Assembly: GCA_007115705.1 (NCBI GenBank)
Contig: QXEO01001032.1
Span: 836,301 to 900,300, forward strand
DNA from: Dactylis glomerata
Lineage: Eukaryota > Streptophyta > Magnoliopsida > Poales > Poaceae
Length of the DNA: 64,000 nucleotides
Direction of reading: 5' to 3'
Shown here one piece after another: positions 23,569 through 34,018 of the stretch. Position 1 is the stretch's first letter. Each line of letters opens with the position of its first letter. The position numbers and the translations under genes are program-made. Under the pieces are notes generated by a model. It was not told the origin of the DNA, did not search any database, and saw only the letters and a program-made list of their open reading frames with translations.

Positions 23569-25208
23569 TGCTTGATGCGGGCAGATAACCACCCAGTTGG
23601 GAACGCCAAGAGGAAGGTATGATGAGCACAGTAGCAAGTTTTCCCTCAGTAAGAAATCGAGGTTTATCAAACCAGTAGGAAAAAGCCAAACTTCAGAAGG
23701 TGATGCCTGCTAGCTTCGCGACAGCTCCGAACAATTTATAAGGCGCCTCGTCCAGGGCTTTCCTTTGCACCAGCAGCAACGTGGAACCTGCACACAACAC
23801 AACCAATAACTTTGCTCCCAACTTACGATGAGGTTGTCAATCTCACCGGTTTGCTGTAAACAAAGGATTAAGCGTACCGAGTGGAAAGTAATAGTAGTAT
23901 GCGAGAAAGTAAACAGTGCGAGTAAAAGTAAATAGTAATAGCAATGTAAAGGAAATTGGACCGGGGTCCACAGTTCACTAGTGGTGTCTCTCCATAAGAT
24001 AAATAACGACATGCTGGGTAAACAAATTATAGTTGGGCAATTGATAGAATAAAGATAACGTGTATATGTCACGAGGATCACTATGAGATTTACTCTGGGC
24101 ATTACAACAAGATACATAGACCGCCATCCAACTGCATCTATGACTAATAATCCACTCACGGGGAATCATCCGAGGACCCCTTGAGTATTAAGTTGCGAAC
24201 AACAGATAACTGCATTAAGCAAAGTGTGTAATGTAAACAAAGCAAATATCCTTGGATACAAGATTGTTGTTTTCTCCCTAGTGGCAACAACACATCTACA
24301 ACCTTAGAGGTTTCTGTCACTCCCCCAGATTGAATAGAGGCATGAACCCAACTATCGAGCATAAATACCCCCTCTTGGAGCCACTAGTATCTACTTGGCC
24401 AAGATAGCTACTGACAATGGAGAGCATGTAAGATCATAAACAACATAGAGATAACATAAGATAATATTCAGCACATCAACTTAACATAACACCAATATTC
24501 ATCGGATCCCAACAAACACAACATGTAGAATTACATAAAGATAATCTCAATCATGTAAGGCAGCTCACGAGATCTAAACATGAAGCACATGGTGGATAAG
24601 ACAACCATCTAGCTACTGCTATGGACCCATAGTCCAAGGTAGACTACTCACTCATCGTGCCGGAGGCAAGCATGGCGATGAAGAAGACCTTCGGTGGGGA
24701 TTCCCCTCTCCGGCAGGGTGCCGGGAAGAGCTTCTGGACCCTCCCGATCTCGGGTCGACGACGGCGACGGATCGTGATGTGTTTCTGGAAAATTGATCGG
24801 GTATTTAGGTTTTTCCCGTCGGGGGGTCTTTATAGGCAAAGGGGCGGCGTCAGGAGTGGACCAGGGTGGCCTCACCCATAGGGGGTGCGGGCCAGGACTG
24901 GCCGCGCCGCCCCATGGTGTGGCCGGCCCATGGCCCCGGCCCCTCCATCTCCTCTTCGGTCTTCTGGAAGCTTCGGTAAATATTAGGAGGTTTGGCTTTT
25001 GTTTCGTCCAATTCCAAGAATATTTTCTGTGTAACTTTTCTGAAATACAAAAACATCAGAAAACAGGGAACTGGCACTATGGCATCTTGTTAATAGGTTA
25101 GTTTCGGAAAATGCATAAAAACGCCACGAAGTGTAATAAAACACTAAGCAAATGGTGTAAGAACAAGCATGGAGCATCAAAAATTATAGATACGTTTGAG
25201 ACGTATCA
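23569..25208 (-). repeat. Athila-like copy 1, 5' LTR
   Basis: Partner of 15144-16780, with the same ends (TGCTTGATGCGG and GAGACGTATCA). The minus-strand TATAAAG is at 24834-24828. The flanking ATAGC is the target duplication. Confidence 0.93.
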
Positions 25209-25213
25209 ATAGC

Positions 25214-25862
25214 CATCCACACTTTTCACAAGAAATGGTCCATAAATATCAGTGTGAATGATTTCTAGTGTCGCTGTGCTTCAATTTGCACCTTTTTTGA
25301 TTTGCTGTACATATTTTACTTTAATGCAATCTATGCATTGTTCTATGTCTGAGAACTCTAATGGAGGAAGAATATTATTTTTAACTAGTCTTTCTATTCT
25401 CCCCCTTGAAATATGGCCCAAGCGACAGTGCCATAATTTTGATGAGTCATGAGTTCTCTTTCTTTTCTTTTGTTCTTTATCCGACGCGAAAACATGCTTA
25501 TTCACTTGACACACAGAATACACTTTTTCACGTAGGGATAACAAATAAAGCTTACTGTGAAGCAAAGCAACACCCACATAAGCATTATTAAACCATATGG
25601 CACACTTTCCATTGCCAAAATAACATTCATAATTATCTTTGTCCAAACGTGATACACTAATCAAATTTCTGTGTAATGAAGGAACATATAAAACATCTTT
25701 AAGCAGAATCGTGAATCCATCAGCTAGAGATATCGCCAACAGCTTCAACGTCTGCTTGAACTCCATTGGCAACTTCAATGTGCCCTTCGCTTCTTTGCGT
25801 AGTCCATGTCGAATGGAATCTATGTAAAGAATTTGCAACATGAACAGTTGCTCCTGAGTCAA
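25214..25862 (-). pseudogene. Copia GAG-pre-integrase domain and integrase N-terminus
   Basis: The minus-strand frame contains LLKDVLYVPSLHRNLISVSR, then LWHCRLGHISRGRIERL with the H..H part of the zinc-binding site, then CIDCIKVKYV with the paired cysteines. The frame stops at the nested insertion, after which the integrase core resumes at 15138. A shift at about 25850-25720 separates it from the protease. Confidence 0.9.
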
Positions 25863-26755
25863 TCCACCAAGTAGATTTCAAAAATTGTGTATACAAAGAT
25901 TCATTTACAAAGGAAACAATGTTGTTACCTTTCTTTGCCATTATAGACTTAAGCCAATCAGGACAGTCTTTCTTGCAGTGCCCAGTCTTCTTACAGTGTA
26001 GACATGTATATTGCTGATTCTGATACTGAAAGGAACCTTTTCCATGTGGCTTTGAAGGGGAACTTTGGTTACTTTGAGTGAAGTTCCTTTTCTTATTGTC
26101 CTTCACATAGTTTATCGAACCACCATTTAAGGCTTTAAGTCTACCCTCTTCTTGCGCACACATGGGAATAGTCTTTTCAATGTCCCATTTATCAGATGAC
26201 ATGTTGTAGTTTATAACAAAGTTCTCAAACTCTTTTAGAAGTGAAGCCATAACTAGGTGAACAAGGAGTGCAAGCTTGAGCTCCAGATCAACATCCATGG
26301 GCTTAAGTTTAGCAGCCATGCTCCTCCTCCTCAGGATATGGTTCCTTATGCCATGTCCACCTCCAGTGTACTTTTCTATCACCAACTGCTTCAGTAGCTG
26401 GGTAGCATATATCTTTGAAGAAACTCCCCTATGAAAGCACACTCTGCAATTGAGCCCACAATGGCGTTCTCAATTATGTTCTTTATGAAAGCCATGCGCT
26501 TTTTGTTTGCATTGACCCACTTTTGGTTCTCAAGGACATAAGCCAGCTCCACTGGAGCATGATCCTTCTTCTTTTTGTCCCAAGCAGCATCATCATCTTT
26601 CACATATCTGGCTGTCTCTATTGGCTTGACTGGCTATGGAGTGTCCACAACCCAGTCCACCTCAGCACACACAAAGGCGAAGTCAACTTTCTTTCTCCAT
26701 TCAGTGTAGTTATCGCCTCTAAGGGTTGGAGTGTCCTTGATGCAGCTCATCAAGT
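25720..26755 (-). pseudogene. Copia gag and protease
   Basis: Gag starts near 26755 with LRGDNYTEWRKKVDFAFVCA and has an in-frame TAG soon after (VDTP, stop, PVKP). A shift near 26430 moves to the frame ending at 25720. That frame has a CCHC zinc knuckle (CLHCKKTGHCKKDC) and the protease motif WWIDSGATVHVAN. Order and motifs are those of Copia Gag-Pol. It is broken by a stop and shifts. Confidence 0.9.
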
Positions 26756-28014
26756 AGTACCCTCCTGAAAACCACAATGAAGTTAGATCATAACAACAAT
26801 TGCATGCATTAATCCAATGTTGGTCAAAATTAAGACATATAACTGTTTATGCAATTAAATCTATATCACCGTTGGGCAGAAAATAGAAATAAGTGCACAT
26901 AAAACCCATTAATCATGATTATGCTATTAACAACGTTGGTTGGAAAATAACATGAGATCATAATTATAAACACTTTAACATGCTTTAAACAAATTAATTC
27001 TCACTTTTAGTTCCTTTTTAATTTTAAAGAGCATCTTTTAACTATTTGCAACAGAAGATGAATAAAAAATTCATGAACTTTTATACTTTTCAGAATTATG
27101 TCTGTCACTTTTTGTATTTTCTAAACAAATTTTCGTTGGAACAATTTGAATAGACAAAACTGTATGAAATTTGCTAAAAAAATGGACAAAATTTCATCAA
27201 AACTGTGCTCTGGCCCTTTGCTTGGCGGCCCAGCCCACGACCTTTTTACCGTCTGTCCTAGGCGGCAGATAACACGGCCCGTGTCCACCGTTTATCTCTG
27301 CGCGTTGCACTGCGGCCCAGCCTCACACAACCCACGGCCCACTGGGCAGAATCGCCCGCGCTCTCTGGCCGTCGGATGTAATCCGACGGTCGACCCCTCT
27401 CCTCGCTGGAACAAAACCAGCTGCGCACCGATTCGCCCCAACCCTAGCCGCATTTCGTTGTCTCCCTCGTGTCTCTCTTTCCTCCTAAGGACGGCAGTGA
27501 CTGGGAGCAGCTCCCGGCGGCGACCGTGCCGCACCACGACGACGACGTTGCGCACCACGGCAGAGGCCTTTCCCCCACCTTCCCCTCCTATTCCTTTCTC
27601 CCCTTGTCCCCATCACGCACGTGAGGAGATGGCGGCTTCACGGCGGCTTCGAACGGAGGAGGTGGTGCCATCGCCGGTCCCTTTGCCGGTGCGCGCATTC
27701 CCCTTGCGGGTGAGTGCGCTGCCGTCGAACGGCCTAGTCTCGGTGCCCTTTTGCCTATCTTTTCCCCATGAGGGGTGGTTCTTCTTCCCCGTGCCTCCAC
27801 TAGATGCACACGAGAATCGAGCAGAACGGGCGTGGCCTTGCGGCGACGCAGCTTTGCCGGCGAGCTCGAGGCTCTGGCGCGGTGAGTCTCTGTTCCCTTT
27901 CTCTGCCCTCTCCAAAATTTAGGGTTAGGGCTCTTGGGTGTAGTGGGGAATTTATTTTTGGCTACGGTTCCATTTCTTGATCTAAACCGAAAAAATCTAC
28001 AGCCTAAAACAAAA
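26756..28014. other. Copia leader region with a GC-rich, gene-like block
   Basis: The part between the primer site and gag is unusually long, about 1.25 kb. 26770-27140 is AT-rich. 27200-27920 is GC-rich and looks, on the plus strand (opposite to the element), like a grass promoter-leader-first exon, with CCCTAGCCGC, an ATG at 27629 and G/GTGAGT donor-like sites near 27711 and 27880. A 258-residue plus-strand frame spans it but matches nothing I know. It may be a captured gene piece or just leader sequence. Confidence 0.4.
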
Positions 28015-28026
28015 GCTCTGATACCA
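28015..28026 (-). other. Primer binding site, initiator-methionine tRNA type
   Basis: On the minus strand it reads TGGTATCAGAGC, one base inside the LTR that ends at 28028. This is the standard Copia primer site and fixes the element on the minus strand. Confidence 0.92.
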
Positions 28027-28027
28027 T

Positions 28028-28439
28028 TGTTGAAATTAGCTTTAGGATTCCTAGGCTAGATCATCTCGGTAGACCTTTACTGTGAATATGCTAACTCAAA
28101 ATCAGGGAGAAGGAGAGGGAGAGATCGGACAAAGGGGAGGAAAACATTCTCCTATGGACGAGGAGCTCGAACCGGAGGCCATGGTGGTCGACTGCGAGAG
28201 TGGCGGCGGTGGTGGAGCTTCCCGTGACTTAGCGCTAACCCTAGATCGGTAGGGAGTATCGGTGGGGCAAGCGGCAATGCGGTGAACCTCATACTGCGCG
28301 CCTCGGCCCCCCACCTCTTTATATAGCGCTGCCACATGGGCCCACTAACCATGAATCGGTAGGGCGCCCCTGATCAGAACGCGGAGAGAGTACCCCGTTG
28401 AGCCATTAGGCTCGATCGGGGTGAGAGATCAGCCTAACA
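28028..28439 (-). repeat. Copia 5' LTR
   Basis: Same sequence family as 11935-12345, including TGTTGAAATTAG at one end and CCTAACA at the other. The minus-strand TATATAAAG lies at 28325-28317. Small differences from its partner indicate an old insertion. Confidence 0.93.
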
Positions 28440-28798
28440 AGCGGACGCAGGAACCACATTGTGCGTGCCAACCAGAGAAGGGTCGACGTATCAGCGGACA
28501 TCGGCTGCCGGCAACAGGTTGGCTTTATATCTCCTTCTGTTTCCTTGTACGAATGCTGCTTTTGCCGGTCCTCTGTATTTCCCCTCTTGCTTGCGTTTAC
28601 CCTATCTAAACTCCTGAATCTGCATGCAACAGGAATGTGCAGAAGCTTGCGCCGTTGGAGGCCATTTTGGCTTAATTTGGCCCGATTTCTGAATCTCCCT
28701 GCAGGTTGGTTTCAACGATGGCATCCCCATCCCCAAGGTGTGTATCTACATACAATATTAAAGAGAAATTTCACATGATGAAACCTTGGTATTTGCTG
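28440..28798. other. Flank of the Copia element, no supported gene
   Basis: The plus strand starts with a short open stretch (GCGGACGCAGGAACC...) that ends near 28516 at a CAG/GTT splice-like site. It may continue a gene cut at 11934. No domain is recognised, so this stays open. Confidence 0.25.
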
Positions 28799-29511
28799 GC
28801 GCGTAGTTGACGTGGGAGCGTGTAGTCGATGTGGGAGCGTGTAGTTGATGTGGGAGCTTCTTCTTCTTCAGTCCCTAGCAACGACGCCAGAAAAATTGCT
28901 TGATGACGTGTAGATGTCCGCCTAGTTGGGAACCCCAAGAGGAAGGTATGATGAGCACAACAGCAAGTCTTCCCTCAGTATGAAACCGAGGTTTATCGAA
29001 CCAGTAGGAGAAAGAACCAACTTCCGAAGGTTGATGCTCGCTAGCTTCGCGACAGCTCCGGACAATTTAAATTTGGCGCCTCGTCCAGGGCGTAGCTTTG
29101 CACCAGCAGCAACGTGGAACCTGCACACAACACAACCAAGTACTTTTCCCCAACTTACAATGAGGTTGTCAATCTCACCGGTTTGCTGTAAACAAAGGAT
29201 TAAGCGTATCGAGTGGTAAAAGATAGAAGTTTGCAAGAATTTAAATAAAGCGAGTAAATGGTAAACGGTAATAACAATATAAAAGAATGGACCGGGGTCC
29301 ACAGTTCACTAGAGGTGTCTCTCCATAAGATAAATAACATGCTGGGTAAACAAATTACAGTTGGGCAATTGATAGAATAAAGCAAGCGTACAAATGTCAT
29401 GAGGATCACTATGAGATTCACTTGGGCATTACAACATAATATATATATACCGTAATCCAACTGCATCAAGGATGGAGCATCAAAAATTATAGATACATTT
29501 GAGACGTATCA
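28799..29511 (-). mobile_element. Internally deleted Athila-like LTR with part of its leader
   Basis: 28897-29511 matches the ends of the 1.64 kb Athila-like LTRs (TGCTTGATGA at the start, GAGACGTATCA at the end) but lacks about 1 kb in the middle: it jumps from CCAACTGCATC to GGATGGAGCATC near 29470. A decayed primer site (AGCAACGACGCCAG) lies at about 28877. Before it, 28801-28855 holds three units of 19 bases of the form GCGTGTAGTTGATGTGGGA. No coding sequence is present. Confidence 0.85.
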
Positions 29512-29798
29512 GTATTCTAAGCAAAATCTGCATGATTTACTTAAACCAAATCAGTTCAGATTTGTCAACATTCTGTCATTGTACTGCACCTGACCAATTT
29601 CCTTTAATATTTGTAGTGACCAAGTTCCTTTAATATTTCTAGTGCAGCAAACACTAGCCATGATAGATAAATTACAATAGATATTGATACTGTCAAGCTA
29701 GCGCTGTGAGCTAAATTGCAACATTCAGAATGTTGCAAGTTTATCTAGTGTAATTCAACAAGTCCCACCATTAACGCACACACAGTATTGATCCAGGG
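29512..29798. other. No feature seen
   Basis: AT-rich sequence with one short direct repeat (CCTTTAATATTT near 29600 and 29628). No gene, RNA or element ends were found. Confidence 0.4.
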
Positions 29799-30029
29799 AA
29801 GGCCAAGGAGCTCACCATGCTCTGCGACGCGCAGGTCGCCATTATCATGCTCTCCGCCGGCAAGTACCATGAGCTCATCAGCTCTTGCTCCAAGTACGTA
29901 CCAACTGCATCCATCCATACAGTTCTGCTTGTTAATCAGTTCAATCGCTGCTTGCTTACTTACCTGTCCGAGCTAAGCATCTTCGCCTTGTTGCTCTTTG
30001 ACCGCTACCAGCAGGCCCAAATAAATTGA
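29799..30029 (+). pseudogene. MADS-box relic, B-class (AP3-like) type
   Basis: 29799-29895 encodes KAKELTMLCDAQVAIIML, then SAGKYHELISS, the second half of a MADS domain. CDAQVAIIM and GKYHE are most like AP3/DEF-type floral B-class factors. The DNA-binding N-terminal half (about 30 residues) is absent. After a donor-like GTACGT near 29896 and intron-like sequence, 29996-30025 encodes FDRYQQA, the start of the I region, followed by a stop. It is a partial copy without K domain and cannot give a working factor. Confidence 0.72.
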
Positions 30030-30887
30030 ATCTTGATGTCGATGATTTTCATATGCATGAGTAGCACTGTCAATTGTCAAGTTACGTTAGCACTGTCAAA
30101 TGCAAGTTAGTACAATCCCGATGTATTTTATTGATATTGGACTTAGAGTTACTACTCCTGGCTAGCTAGATAAGGCTCTGTTTTGGTGCCATACTTTGGC
30201 ACGATGATGCAAGGCATGCTTAATTTACCTGGTTGTAAAATCGGTAAACTAATTTTTGTGAATTTTCTGATTTCTATCAGTGGCTTCGTTAAAATAGACT
30301 GCTAGCAGTTCAAAGGTGAACATGAACTTTCCATCTTGTCTAATTTACAGATGATCGGGCAGATCCTCTGCATTTTGGTACACTGGCGTGTGGCGCCATG
30401 GGCAATGGATCCAATGATTGATATAAGTTGGTGGGGTGGTAATTTTAGTTCCTGTTGGCTTCCATAAATATGCAAATATGCTTGATTTGTGTGTAAACAA
30501 GGAACCTATTATATGAGTATGTAAAGAGGCTATCTCTCCACATGGAATCATGTGCTGTCAGGTAGTACAGTCCTTTGAAATTTGATTTAGTTCTTGATGC
30601 TAATTTTTCATCACACTGTAACATAATAGGGCCTTAAGGTGGGTGGTAGGCCTCTAGCCATGCTACCAGTACTGACTAATGGTAGCTAAGCGTAGCTTCA
30701 GTGCACTAAAAGAAAATGCAGATGTGGGAAGAAAGTGCACATTCTTGGAGTTAACTTATTTATCCCATCTTACTTATCTCATCTTATCTAGTACTGCAGT
30801 TTCTCCCACATTCAGATAAGATGAATTCAGCTACATCACAATTCTTTTCAGTTCTTGTTTATTTCATCTTGTCACCAATTGTTGCAG
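30030..30887. other. No supported gene
   Basis: AT-rich, with only short frames. It may hold intron remains of the MADS-box relic, but no exon of the K domain can be seen. Confidence 0.35.
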
Positions 30888-31125
30888 GGCCGGAGGAGAA
30901 TAGCAGGATCAAAGTGTGGCGCTTGGCCGGGTATCATGGCGATGCGCTTGGCCAGAAGAGATCATGGCGAGGTGCTTGGCCAGAGGAGATGAGGATGACG
31001 TGCTGGCTAGGTAATTGGCCAGAGGAGATCAGTTCGACGTGCCCAGCCGGAGGAGATCGGGGCGACATGCCTGGTCGGAGGAGATCGGGGCGACATGCTG
31101 TCACGATCCTGAGAGGAGATCGGTG
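30888..31125. repeat. Degenerate minisatellite with a GGAGGAGATCGGGGCGACATG unit
   Basis: About seven imperfect units of 28-35 bases share the core GGAGGAGATC and CGACATGC/CGACGTGC, and the last two full units are nearly the same. It lies next to the 3' end of the chromovirus fragment and may be part of its untranslated region. Confidence 0.65.
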
Positions 31126-31189
31126 ACTAGAAGGGGGATTCGGGAGGGAACCAGGGATTCAGGATCTAGATAGAGCACAGGTTCGGGTT

Positions 31190-32650
31190 ACAAATCAGAG
31201 AAGGAGGAAGGGTTCTAGAGTTTTCTTTTTCGATCCAAACACCGTGCCCACGCATGAGCTTAAGTACCAGGACTTGGTGCCAGCAGTTGCTGGGCACCCA
31301 CGCTCGTTACAAGGCCCACGGCCCACTTCGGGACAAAGCCCAGCTAGTACCTGACAATGCCCTCCTCTTGAGAGCCGGCATGCCCTCATGCCGGTGGTGC
31401 GCGTGCGTTGCTGCATCAAGAAGAAGGAGCGCCGAGGCAGATGCCAGGTCTTGATCTGCACTGACGACCACCGATGCTAGAACATGTTTCTTCAGCAGGG
31501 ACACATGGACGACGGGATGGATCTTGCTCGAATCCGGCAGCTGAAGGCGATAAGCTGTAGCTCCGACACGAGCCAACACCATGTACGGTCCAAAGTAGCG
31601 CAGAGATAGCTTCTGATTGCTGCGGGTAGCCACCGACTGCTGAATGAACGGTTGAAGTTTGAGGTATACCTGATCACCAATTTCGAATTGTCGTTCGGAA
31701 CGCTTTTTGTCGGCTTGAATTTTCATACGCCTTTGAGCACAGGAGAGCTGTTGTCGAAGAACTTCCACCATGACAACACGTTCAGTCAGCCACGCTTCCA
31801 GATCAGGCGACTGGTATGATGAAGGGGCGGAGATACCCAAGTGTCTTGGTTGGTGCCCGTAGAGAATCTCAAACGGGGTCTTGTCCAGCGTGGAGTGGTA
31901 GGTGGTATTGTACCAGTACTCGGCCAATGGAAGCCATTCGCCCCATTTAGTTGGACAGGCGTGAACCGCACAGCGCAGATAGGACTCTAGACATTGATTC
32001 AGGCGCTCTGTCTGCCCATCAGTTTGTGAGTGATAAGATGAGCTCATGTGGAGCGATGTATCTGTTAACTGGAACAGTTCCCTCCATAATGTGCTGGTGA
32101 AGATGCGGTCTCGATCAGACAGAATCACCTGTGGAAGTCCATGGAGACGATATATGTTGATGAACAATTGCGCTACTTGCAGAGCTGTGAAGGGGTGCAA
32201 GAGTGGCAAAAAGTGGCCATACTTCGTGAAACGGTCGATGACAACAAGGATCATGTCATGGCCGCGAGATTTGGGCAAACCCTCAACAAAATCCAAACTC
32301 ACCATTTCCGAGGCCATGGATAGAATGGGTAGAGGCTGCAGCAGGCCAGGAGTTTTGACATGCTCTGGTTTAGCTTGCTGGCACGTCGTGCACTTAGTGA
32401 CATACAACTGAACAGAACGCTTCAGTTTTGGCCAGACAAAGAATTGTTTCACCCTCTCATATGTGGCACGAATGCCTGAATGACCCCCAACTCCACTGCT
32501 GTGCAAGGCTTGCAAGATGTGCTGCTATGCCAACTAATTAGTACCCATCCAAATGCGTCCCTTATACCGCAATAGTCCATTTGTTAGGGCAAACCCCTCC
32601 TCATTCATGTGGTTGGGTGTGGCAGTCAATTCTGTGATAAGTTCCTAATT
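31190..32650 (-). mobile_element. Ty3/Gypsy chromovirus fragment with an open integrase frame
   Basis: The minus-strand frame 32515-31307 (402 residues) has the H-H-C-C zinc site (HSGIRATYERV to CTTCQQAK), then LDFVEGLPKSRGHDMI with the first Asp, VILSDRDRIFTS with the second, and HSQTDGQTERLNQCLE with the Glu. PLAEYWYN, the GPY-type segment RYFGPYMVLARVGATAYRL and HPVVHVSLLKKH follow. The frame then leaves the expected chromodomain. Upstream, 32650-32516 still reads like the RNase H-integrase link (LRYKGRIW) but has two stops. Reverse transcriptase and both LTRs are missing. Confidence 0.9.
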
Positions 32651-33111
32651 TCCATTGGATAGATGACACCTGAATATGCTTCTAATTCTGAATTTCCATC
32701 TGATGGTAAATAGTACACCTTAGTATGGTCCATGGCACCACCAACTTCAAAAGTTCATTAGGCTGTTTCCCGATGGCCCTCGGTGGCGCAACAACTCTCT
32801 TGCCGAGATCCAAGCCGGTTTGAGATTCATGGCGACAGGCACAAGACCTATAGAGGACTAGACATTGTAAAGTCCAGGGCTACATAATTACTAAGTGTAT
32901 AGTTGCATGACTTGTATCTCCAATGACAAATTCTCTTGCATTTTGCTCTACTAATCTAAAATATATATCTTTGCAGTTTCTCCAAGGATGTTGTAAATTT
33001 AGGAGGCAACTCATATTATTAGGTAATACGTATTATTATACTGTCATCTAATTTGGGATTTTTATGGAACATGCACGTGCACGCACTCGATTACTAGTTA
33101 TACTATATTAA
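32651..33111. other. No feature seen
   Basis: Non-coding on both strands as far as can be told. It separates the chromovirus fragment from the LINE insertion and ends with the LINE target site. Confidence 0.4.
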
Positions 33112-33125
33112 GGCCAAGCAATTAC

Positions 33126-34004
33126 CTGGCACCTCGATTCTTCAGGCAAGTTCTCAACTAGATCGCTCTATCTGGAGATGTCTAAGAAGCCTGAGGTGCC
33201 CCTGACCAAGTACCTGTGGAACTGTGATATTCCTCTGAAAATCAATTTTTTTACCTGGCAGCTAACCAGGGGACGGCTCCCCTCTAATGACCAAATCTTG
33301 CTCAGGTTGGGGCCTTCTGAGGGAGATTGTTCTTTGTGTGGAGACATAGAGCATGTTAACCACATTTTCTTTCAGTGCCCCTTAGCTCAATTCCTTTGGT
33401 ACGGGGTCAGACAAATGTTTGGGGTGGCCTGGAACCCCAGGTCCAGAGTAGACTGGTTTGCTATTCTTGATTCTCTCAATCCTAAGGCCAAGAGGGCAGT
33501 GTGGACCTTCTTTGCGGCCCAATGTTGGGCTATCTGGACTACTCGTAATAAGTTCACTATTGAGGGGAAGTTTCCTCGGCAACCTGCTGACTGCATTTTC
33601 AAAATTCTTCTTTCTTTGCAGCTGTGGCGGCCGCTTCAAAAAGCTAAGTTCAGAGGGATGATGGACGAGCTGATCCTCATGACGAAGGCGTCGTTCGCCA
33701 ACTCCTACTCGCCTCCATCTCCGATGCCGCACACCTAACTCTCTTTGTTGAGCTGAGCTCCCATACTTTTACCTGTCCCTGAACTTATTATCCAGCCTGC
33801 GTGCTGTGTCTCGTTTTGTATTAAGTACTTGGTGTGCGTGTGCCTGGGACTTACCAGTGTGGTGGGTGCCTGGGCTGGGTAATACCTGCGTGTCCTCTTC
33901 TTGGGCAGCAGGTTCTGAACTTCGTTGCATTCCTGCTTGCTTCGTTGCTGTGTGGTTTTATTAATTTAAAGCCGGGCACGAGGTGCCTTCTATCTAAAAA
34001 AAAA
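33126..34004 (+). mobile_element. 5'-truncated LINE with poly(A) and 14-bp target duplication
   Basis: GGCCAAGCAATTAC occurs at 33112-33125 and again at 34005-34018, directly after an A-run (33996-34004). In between is only the 3' end of a LINE: a zinc-binding coding end and a 3' UTR ending GAGGTGCCTTCTATC plus A's. This is target-primed reverse transcription with 5' truncation. The intact duplication suggests that it is fairly recent. Confidence 0.93.
33178..33738 (+). CDS. LINE ORF2 C-terminal piece with reverse-transcriptase zinc-binding domain
   Basis: This is a 186-residue open frame. It carries the plant zf-RVT domain: YLWNCDIPLKINFFTWQLTR, GRLPSNDQIL, CSLCGDIEHVNHIFFQCPLA (C..C..H..C) and FLWYGV. 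The tail has WTFFAAQCWAIWTTRNK. Endonuclease and reverse transcriptase are lost by truncation, so it has no mobility role. The ATG at 33178 is probably just internal. Confidence 0.85.
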   Translation: MSKKPEVPLTKYLWNCDIPLKINFFTWQLTRGRLPSNDQILLRLGPSEGDCSLCGDIEHVNHIFFQCPLAQFLWYGVRQMFGVAWNPRSRVDWFAILDSLNPKAKRAVWTFFAAQCWAIWTTRNKFTIEGKFPRQPADCIFKILLSLQLWRPLQKAKFRGMMDELILMTKASFANSYSPPSPMPHT

Positions 34005-34018
34005 GGCCAAGCAATTAC

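Larger units (their letters stand above)
15144..25208 (-). mobile_element. Athila-like Gypsy LTR element (copy 1), nested in Copia
   Basis: A perfect 5-bp target duplication ATAGC (15139-15143 and 25209-25213) bounds an element with two LTRs of about 1.64 kb. A tRNA-Asp-type primer site lies beside the 23.6 kb LTR, so it points to the minus strand. The inside has only gag-like and retropepsin-like frames plus about 2.9 kb of non-coding sequence; no reverse transcriptase or integrase is seen, so it is non-autonomous. It resembles Triticeae Athila-group families such as Sabrina, but I do not assert a family name. The 2.25 kb solo LTR at 20977-23229 is a later insertion. Confidence 0.92.
11935..28439 (-). 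mobile_element. Decayed Copia LTR retrotransposon, interrupted by a nested element
   Basis: Related LTRs of about 411 bp (11935-12345 and 28028-28439) bound Copia-ordered coding remains on the minus strand: gag, protease, pre-integrase, integrase, reverse transcriptase, RNase H. A methionine-tRNA-type primer site lies beside the 28 kb LTR and a purine tract beside the 12 kb LTR. About 10.07 kb of this span (15144-25208) is a later insertion within integrase. The flanking pentamers AGAAG and AGCGG do not match, so the target duplication has decayed or the ends are not from one clean insertion. Several stops and frameshifts make it inactive. Confidence 0.93.

Noticed and set aside
27146..27922. 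258-residue plus-strand open frame
   Set aside because: It lies in the leader of the Copia element on the opposite strand, has low-complexity Pro/Ser/Arg composition and no domain. Kept only as a gene-like block, not a gene.
11930..28444. Target duplication of the outer Copia element
   Set aside because: The flanking pentamers AGAAG and AGCGG match at only three positions, so no duplication is claimed.
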